Shown here one piece after another: positions 1 through 4,240 of a DNA stretch of 5,610 nt. The notes below the pieces were generated by a model, which was given only the letters and a program-made list of their open reading frames with translations, was not told the origin of the DNA and ran no database searches. Position 1 is the stretch's first letter. Every line of letters begins with the position of its first letter. A program made the position numbers and the translations under genes. The DNA comes from Parcubacteria group bacterium CG_4_9_14_0_2_um_filter_35_11 (lineage in GTDB: Bacteria; Patescibacteriota; Minisyncoccia; Minisyncoccales; GCA-002788555). The DNA lies in the NCBI GenBank assembly GCA_002788555.1, contig PFRL01000042.1, forward strand, positions 1 through 5,610, given 5' to 3'.

Positions 1-717
1 CATTTAATTGATGTTGTCTACCCTAATGAAGAATTCAATGTGGCAATCTATAAAAAATTAGCTATTAAAAAAATAAAAGATATTCAAAAAAGAGGAAAAC
101 TGCCATTTTTAGTCGGAGGGACCGGGCTTTATATCCAAGCCGTAGTTGATAATGTTAATTTTCCAAAAGTCCCATCTCAAAAAGAGTTAAGAAAAGAATT
201 AGAGGAAAAATCAGCTCCAGAGCTTTTTAAAATCTATGAAAAATTAGATTCAAAAGGGACAAAATTTATTGAAAAAGAAAACAAAAGAAGGCTGATTCGG
301 GCTATTGAGGTCTGTAAAGCAACAGGAGGGTCTTTTTGGGAAAAAAGAAAAAAAGAGAGGCCTCTCTTTGAAGTCTTACAAATTGGAATAAAGTCAAAGA
401 AGGAAGAATTAAAAAAAAGAATAGAAAAAAGAGTAAAGAGAATGTTTCTATTGGGCTTAGAAAGAGAAGTAGAAAACTTGACTCAAAAATATGGCTGGAA
501 AATCCCGTCGATGCAAACTATCGGTTATCAAGAATGGTTCTCTACAAAAAATGAAAAGGAGGAAATAAAACAAGAAATTATAAGGCATACTATCCAATTT
601 GCTAAACGACAAATAACCTGGTTCAAACGAGACAAAAGAATCAAATGGATACCGTTTAGCACCCATTATTCTTACCAATGGGCTAAGAAATTAATAAATA
701 AATTTTTAGAAAAATAA
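1..717 (+). CDS. miaA: tRNA dimethylallyltransferase MiaA, 5'-truncated by window edge
   Basis: MiaA transfers a dimethylallyl group from DMAPP to N6 of A37 in tRNAs that read UNN codons, which stabilises codon-anticodon pairing. The frame is open from base 1, giving 238 visible residues. The family is usually about 300 residues, so roughly 60-70 are missing, including the P-loop (GPTxxGKS) and DSRQVY regions. Visible landmarks are HLIDVVYPNEEF at residues 1-12 (the usual HHLxDxxxPxEE segment), GGTGLY at 39-44, the MFLLGLEREVENL helix, TIGYQEW near 173-179, and the C-terminal RQITWFK at 203-209, which is diagnostic of MiaA. The GTG at 40-42 is an internal valine, not a start. The gene ends with TAA and converges on the leftward genes, separated by a hairpin. 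The C-terminus has no added zinc-finger domain, as in other bacterial forms. Confidence 0.96.
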   Translation, partial: HLIDVVYPNEEFNVAIYKKLAIKKIKDIQKRGKLPFLVGGTGLYIQAVVDNVNFPKVPSQKELRKELEEKSAPELFKIYEKLDSKGTKFIEKENKRRLIRAIEVCKATGGSFWEKRKKERPLFEVLQIGIKSKKEELKKRIEKRVKRMFLLGLEREVENLTQKYGWKIPSMQTIGYQEWFSTKNEKEEIKQEIIRHTIQFAKRQITWFKRDKRIKWIPFSTHYSYQWAKKLINKFLEK

Positions 718-719
718 AA

Positions 720-753
720 GAGTCCTTAATTGTTAGCGGCAAATTAAGAACTC
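720..753. terminator. Hairpin between converging genes, probable bidirectional terminator
   Basis: Arms 720-731 and 742-753 pair over 12 positions with one C/A mismatch (724/749), around a 10-nt loop. Read leftward, the hairpin is followed by TTTTATTTTTC, a good U-tract for ending the 176-aa gene. Read rightward, it is followed by ATTTTATGTTTTC, a weaker U-tract for ending miaA. It begins 3 nt after the miaA stop and ends 14 nt before the stop of the opposing gene. The position between two convergent genes supports shared use. The stem is AT-rich, so its strength is uncertain. Confidence 0.7.
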
Positions 754-766
754 ATTTTATGTTTTC

Positions 767-1297
767 TTAGGAAAAAATTTCCTCAAGTTGAGCTTCAGAA
801 ATTTCCAGATAGTCAGCAAAAGCTCTACGAGCTTTTTTATTCTCTGATTGGATTTTTGTTTTAATCCCTGCGTATTCAAGAAGAATCTCGAAATTCTCTC
901 TACTTATTGATTCTCTCAGAATTTTTATTGATTTCATTAATCCCTGGATATATCCCCTTCGTAATGTTGGATCAACCTCATCTATATTTTTTATCTTCTT
1001 GGTCTGGCCATTCTTCTCAAAAGAAATTTCTAATTCATTTTTTTCAAATGAATATACTACAAATAGAACGGGCGCGTTAGAATCTCTTTTGGGATTCATG
1101 CTTAATGCCTTTCCAATCTTATCTTGAACTTTATTTTTAGCCTCTTCTGCATTCTGCGCATTGGGAACATAAACTAATGGAAATTTTCCCTCATAACAAG
1201 CTAAAGCGAAATATCCTGAATTTAACATAAATTTTTTAAGACAATCCCATCCAGATTTTAAAAGAACTGACAAAGGATCCGCTACTCCTACTACCAT
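767..1297 (-). CDS. Hypothetical protein, 176 aa, unknown function
   Basis: I do not recognise this protein. It has no signal peptide or convincing membrane segment and looks like a small soluble alpha/beta protein. Residues 24-45 (MLNSGYFALACYEGKFPLVYV) and 75-95 (APVLFVVYSFEKNELEISFE) look like beta-strands. Residues 110-176 look mainly helical and charged, ending in YLEISEAQLEEIFS. The N-terminal half is hydrophobic and the C-terminal half alternates acidic and basic residues. The ATG at 1297 has only a weak upstream purine run (AAAAAGA). A codon-9 TTG lies 10 nt after an AGGAG inside the ORF, so a shorter product is possible. It lies 130 nt downstream of gatB on the same strand, with its own candidate promoter and a structured leader, and a hairpin follows its stop. 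Coding is supported by 176 uninterrupted codons, protein-like composition and flanking signals. Confidence 0.75.
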   Translation of the reverse strand: MVVGVADPLSVLLKSGWDCLKKFMLNSGYFALACYEGKFPLVYVPNAQNAEEAKNKVQDKIGKALSMNPKRDSNAPVLFVVYSFEKNELEISFEKNGQTKKIKNIDEVDPTLRRGYIQGLMKSIKILRESISRENFEILLEYAGIKTKIQSENKKARRAFADYLEISEAQLEEIFS

Positions 1298-1311
1298 TCT
1301 TTTTGCAATCT

Positions 1312-1357
1312 GGATTAAGATTTATAAAGGTTTATAATACGACCTTTGACTTAATCC
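1312..1357 (-). promoter_or_regulatory. Nested inverted repeat in leader of the 176-aa gene
   Basis: A perfect 8-bp outer repeat (1312-1319 GGATTAAG, 1350-1357 CTTAATCC) encloses a perfect 6-bp inner repeat (1326-1331 AAAGGT, 1342-1347 ACCTTT) with a 10-nt loop. In leftward RNA this folds as a two-part stem with an asymmetric internal loop. It ends 14 nt before the ATG at 1297. No U-tract follows, so it is not a simple terminator. It may be a leader RNA structure that affects ribosome access, or a DNA operator. Confidence 0.45.
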
Positions 1358-1402
1358 TTAGAAACGAATAGAAATAACGAATCTATGATTTTGTCTATTT
1401 AT

Positions 1403-1431
1403 AAGATAGCACCTTTTTAAAAAATTGTCAA
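1403..1431 (-). promoter_or_regulatory. Candidate promoter for the 176-aa gene
   Basis: On the minus strand a perfect -35 hexamer TTGACA (1431 down to 1426) overlaps the gatB stop codon. A 17-nt spacer follows, then TATCTT (1408 down to 1403; 4 of 6 matches to TATAAT). Predicted transcription starts near 1396 and leaves a leader of about 100 nt that contains the nested inverted repeat. The -35 match and spacing are good and the -10 is mediocre. Confidence 0.4.
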
Positions 1432-2879
1432 GAGGTTAAAAGTTTCTTTTTCAAAACGCTTTTTACTACTTGAGGATCAGCCTTCCCTTTGGAGATTGCC
1501 ATAACTTGGCCAATTAAAAATTGAAAAGCATTTTCTTTCCCCTTTTTAAAATCCTCTATCGCTCTTTGATTTTTTGAAATTACTTCTTTGATAATTTTTT
1601 CAATCTCTATCCTATCGGTAATTTGAATCAACTGTTTTTCTTTAATAATATGGGAAGTATCAACTCCTGTAGAAAACATTTCCTGTAAAATAGTTTTAGC
1701 AATCTTACTTGAAATTTTTCCTTCCTCAATGAGACTAATAAACTCGGCAAAGTTTTCTGGATCAATTTTGCATCTTTTCTCAGAAAATTGCTCCCCTTTA
1801 AATAATCCTAAAAGGTCTGTTATTAAATAGTTAGTTGCCAGTTTAATCAGTTTAAAAAGTTTTTCTTTTTTAAGCCTTGCTTCAAACTCGCTTACAATTT
1901 TCTCAAAATACTCGCCTAAATCTTTGTTTTGAACAAAAATTTCAATAGATTTTTCATCTAAATTATATTCTCTTTTAAATCTTTCTCTTTTTTGGGCGGG
2001 CAATTCAGGGATTTCTGCTTTAATCTCTTCAATAATTTTTTTTGAATGATGAAGTGGCGGTAAATCCGGCTCAGGAAAATATCTATAATCATGGGCTTCT
2101 TCTTTTTCTCTTTGACTGACAGTTATCCCTCTGGCATCATCCCATCCTCGTGTCTCCTGAATAATTTTTTCTCCTTTATCTAATAATTTATTTTGTCTTT
2201 GAGCTTCGTAATTAGTCGCTCTTTCTACCGCCTTAAACGAATTTAAATTTTTAATTTCTACTTTTGTACCCAATTTCCCCTTTTCTTTAGTAAGGGAAAC
2301 ATTCACTTCCACCCTCATTTGTCCTTTTTCCATATCAGCGTCAGAAACTTCCAAATATCTTAAAATCAATTGTAATTCTTCAGCAAATTTCCTGGCCTCT
2401 CTGGCTGAAGTTATATCAGGCTCAGTAACTAATTCCATTAAAGGAATACCTGCCCGGTTGAAGTCAACCAAGGAATAGTCTGCGCCTTCGGGGTGAACTA
2501 ATCTGCCAGTATCCTCTTCTAAATGGATTTCTCTTATTCTAATTTTTCTTCCGTCTATTTCCAAAAATCCTTTTTTACAGAAAGGTTGATACAGTTGAGA
2601 TATTTGATAACCTTTTGGTAAATCAGGATAAAAATAGTTCTTTCTATCAAATTTAGAATATTCAGGAATTTGACAATTTAGAGCCAGACCTGTTTTTATT
2701 GTTTTTCTTACTGCTTCTTTATTTATCACTGGAAGACTTCCCGGTTGCGCAGTACATATCGGGCAGATTAACATGTTAGGGTGTCGTTCGTTAGGATCAT
2801 TAGCGCAACTACAAAACATTTTACTTTTAGTCTTAAGTTCCACATGCGCCTCGAGGCCCAGAATTGGTTGATATTTCAT
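1428..2879 (-). CDS. gatB: Asp-tRNA(Asn)/Glu-tRNA(Gln) amidotransferase subunit B
   Basis: GatB is the tRNA-binding kinase-like subunit of cytoplasmic GatCAB. It activates Glu-tRNA(Gln) or Asp-tRNA(Asn) with ATP so that ammonia from GatA can amidate it. At 483 aa it is full length. GLEAHVELKTKSKMFC opens the catalytic domain. Cysteines 23, 25, 39 and 42 (CSC...CPIC) match the structural zinc site of the family. FDRKNYFYPDLPKGYQISQ spans 77-95, EIHLEEDTG 117-125, VDFNRAGIPLMELVTEPD 138-155 and AHDYRYFPEPDLP 262-274. A helical linker follows, then the YqeY-like tail domain that binds tRNA, ending FLIGQVMAISKGKADPQVV. No key residue appears lost. No Shine-Dalgarno is obvious before the ATG at 2879. 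gatA and gatC are not in the window. The gene has its own upstream region and is probably transcribed separately from deoC. Confidence 0.98.
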   Translation of the reverse strand: MKYQPILGLEAHVELKTKSKMFCSCANDPNERHPNMLICPICTAQPGSLPVINKEAVRKTIKTGLALNCQIPEYSKFDRKNYFYPDLPKGYQISQLYQPFCKKGFLEIDGRKIRIREIHLEEDTGRLVHPEGADYSLVDFNRAGIPLMELVTEPDITSAREARKFAEELQLILRYLEVSDADMEKGQMRVEVNVSLTKEKGKLGTKVEIKNLNSFKAVERATNYEAQRQNKLLDKGEKIIQETRGWDDARGITVSQREKEEAHDYRYFPEPDLPPLHHSKKIIEEIKAEIPELPAQKRERFKREYNLDEKSIEIFVQNKDLGEYFEKIVSEFEARLKKEKLFKLIKLATNYLITDLLGLFKGEQFSEKRCKIDPENFAEFISLIEEGKISSKIAKTILQEMFSTGVDTSHIIKEKQLIQITDRIEIEKIIKEVISKNQRAIEDFKKGKENAFQFLIGQVMAISKGKADPQVVKSVLKKKLLTS

Positions 2880-2890
2880 AAAAATATTAA

Positions 2891-2915
2891 TATAACGAAA
2901 TCAGACTTCGTTATA
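2891..2915. promoter_or_regulatory. Perfect 9-bp dyad upstream of gatB (operator or deoC terminator)
   Basis: TATAACGAA (2891-2899) and TTCGTTATA (2907-2915) form a perfect inverted repeat with a 7-nt centre, ending 11 nt before the gatB ATG. Read leftward it is followed by TTAATATTTTTATG, so it could be a weak intrinsic terminator for the deoC transcript. It also lies directly downstream of a candidate extended -10, across the predicted gatB start site, which is a typical operator position. The two readings cannot be separated from sequence alone. Confidence 0.5.
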
Positions 2916-2945
2916 ATTCTATCACACAATTTCTACGATCGTAAA
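2916..2945 (-). promoter_or_regulatory. Candidate extended -10 promoter for gatB
   Basis: The minus strand has TGATAGAAT (2924 down to 2916). This is an extended -10 TGn joined to TAGAAT, which matches TATAAT at 5 of 6 positions. A poor -35 (TTTACG, 2945 down to 2940) lies 18 nt upstream. Transcription would start near 2909, inside the dyad, giving a leader of about 30 nt before the gatB ATG. Confidence 0.4.
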
Positions 2946-2957
2946 AAATGTATTACA

Positions 2958-3626
2958 TCATCTTTTTTTAGATTTCTTTAGAATTTCCACTCCTGAGCTG
3001 GTGCCGATGATGTCGGCGCCGGCTTTTATTGCTTCTTCGGCATCAGAAATTGTTCTGATTCCGCCGGCGGCTTTAATGAGAAGTCCGGGAGCCCCTTCTC
3101 TCATCAATTTTAGATGGTAAAATTTTTCTTTCAATTCCCGATGTTCCAAAGGGTCTTTCTCGGTAGCCGTTTTTACACAAATTGCACCGGCTTCTTTTAC
3201 AATTTGGGATGCTTTTTTGATTTCTTCATCAGTTAAATAACCCGAACCGATAATTACTTTTGTTGGTAAAATCTGACAAATTTCCTTTAAATCTTTTAAA
3301 ATTCTTTCCCATCTTTCATGTTTTACATCAGGAATTGAAATTACCACATCTAACTCATTTACTCCATCTCTTTTTGCTTTGTAAGAGGATTCAATCCTTT
3401 TTTTATGAGGACTATCCCCTATCGGCGGGTCAATCAGACAAACAATTTTTATGTTTGTACCTTTTAGTTCTTTCTTTACCAATTTCACCCATTCCGGATT
3501 TACACAAACGCTTCTAAAACCATAAATTTTGGCTTCCTGGCAAGTTTTTTTAATCTCCTTTTCCGTAGCATCCTTTCTAATGTTAGTGTGGTCAATTATT
3601 TTAGCAATGTCTTTTATTTTTTTCAT
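2958..3626 (-). CDS. deoC: Deoxyribose-phosphate aldolase, divergent
   Basis: DeoC is a cytoplasmic class I aldolase that splits 2-deoxyribose 5-phosphate into glyceraldehyde 3-phosphate and acetaldehyde, the last step of deoxynucleoside catabolism. At 222 aa the length is normal for a TIM barrel of this family. IDHTNI (11-16), SVCVNP (39-44), NELDVVI (90-96), VKTATE (151-156), LIKAAGGIRT (183-192) and IIGTSSGVEI (206-215) appear in the expected order. Lys152 should form the Schiff base, and Asp93 and Lys185 fit the proton relay. Unusual are LIDPPIG (64-70) where VGFPLG is common, KVIIGSGYL where KVIIE is common, and Glu156 in place of Gly in KT[SA]TG. The ATG overlaps the tmk stop as ATGA and no Shine-Dalgarno is visible, so translational coupling is likely. 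In this operon it could recycle carbon from deoxynucleosides. Confidence 0.93.
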   Translation of the reverse strand: MKKIKDIAKIIDHTNIRKDATEKEIKKTCQEAKIYGFRSVCVNPEWVKLVKKELKGTNIKIVCLIDPPIGDSPHKKRIESSYKAKRDGVNELDVVISIPDVKHERWERILKDLKEICQILPTKVIIGSGYLTDEEIKKASQIVKEAGAICVKTATEKDPLEHRELKEKFYHLKLMREGAPGLLIKAAGGIRTISDAEEAIKAGADIIGTSSGVEILKKSKKR

Positions 3627-4240
3627 AATTTTGGTTTAACTATCTTTTTAATATCTTTCAAAACTTTTTCAATTGACCTTTCGCCATTGATTACTGCCCA
3701 CTTTGAGAAAATTCTGCCTTTAATTAGTTTTTCGTAAGAGTCCCCAACTTTTTTCAAAAATTTTTTATCTGCTTCGTTTCTATCAAGGTCTTTTTTTTCT
3801 TTATATTTTCTGCTCATTGAAACTTCTGGCGAAACTCTTAAATAGATTATCAAATCTGGCCTTGGAAGTTTGAATGTTCGAGCTAATTCTAATGCTTTTT
3901 TTATTGGGAAACCTCGCAGACCCTGATAAGCAAGAGTTGAACTAAAAAATCTATCACAAATCACAATTTTACCCTTCTTCCTCCATTGATTTATTTTCTC
4001 TCTGTTTTTAATAAAATCAGCAAAGTAAAGGAGAAACTGAACATCGACCGAAAATTCATATTGTTTATGGAGATATTGATGAATTAATCTTCCTATCGGT
4101 CCTTCATAGTCCGGATAATATAATCTTTCAACAGATCTTTTTTGTTTTCTTAAATAATTACACAATAGCTTTCCTTGGGTTTCAACCCCGGCTCCATCTA
4201 TTCCCTCAAAAACAATAAATTTTCCAAAAGTTTCTTTCAT
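3623..4240 (-). CDS. tmk: Thymidylate kinase with atypical P-loop
   Basis: Tmk phosphorylates dTMP to dTDP with ATP in the cytoplasm. At 205 aa it is full length. FIVFEGIDGAG starts the P-loop at residues 8-18. YYPDYEGPIGRLI (41-53) is the dTMP-side segment and resembles the FPxxxxxIG form of eukaryotic and archaeal enzymes more than the bacterial REPGGT form. LLYFADFIKNRE spans 70-81, CDRFFSSTLAYQG 95-107 carries the DR motif and AYQG, and RKYKEKKDLDRNEAD (144-158) is the LID region. The P-loop reads GIDGAGVETQ: Val19 and Glu20 replace the Lys and Ser/Thr of the family's GK[ST]. Codons GTT and GAA are unambiguous here. The gene lies between thyA and deoC with 4-nt ATGA overlaps on both sides, and its start is preceded by the purine run AGAGAA. 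The context supports a working role in dTTP supply, though the ATP-binding mode must differ. Confidence 0.92.
   Translation of the reverse strand: MKETFGKFIVFEGIDGAGVETQGKLLCNYLRKQKRSVERLYYPDYEGPIGRLIHQYLHKQYEFSVDVQFLLYFADFIKNREKINQWRKKGKIVICDRFFSSTLAYQGLRGFPIKKALELARTFKLPRPDLIIYLRVSPEVSMSRKYKEKKDLDRNEADKKFLKKVGDSYEKLIKGRIFSKWAVINGERSIEKVLKDIKKIVKPKL

Noticed and set aside
40..42. GTG as the start of miaA
   Set aside because: The frame is open upstream and encodes the conserved HLIDVVYPNEEF segment, so this is an internal valine.
457..678. Leftward 73-aa ORF inside miaA
   Set aside because: It lies fully inside a strongly supported gene on the other strand and has Phe-rich antisense composition and no family features.
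1388..1411. Possible terminator hairpin just after gatB (CTAT/ATAG)
   Set aside because: Only about 4-6 weak pairs with a bulge and no good U-tract in the gatB direction.
2907..2915. LexA/SOS box reading of the gatB dyad
   Set aside because: The half-sites do not match the Gram-positive GAAC-N4-GTTC or the enterobacterial CTG-N10-CAG pattern.
2949..2957. TGTATTACA palindrome after the deoC stop
   Set aside because: Very short and AT-rich; expected by chance in this composition.
2781..2981. Rightward 66-aa ORF over the gatB start and gap
   Set aside because: Mostly antisense to gatB, with no ribosome site or recognisable protein pattern.
3260..3517. Rightward 85-aa ORF inside deoC
   Set aside because: Antisense shadow of deoC; Leu/Phe/His-rich composition expected from the reverse of a Lys/Glu-rich gene.
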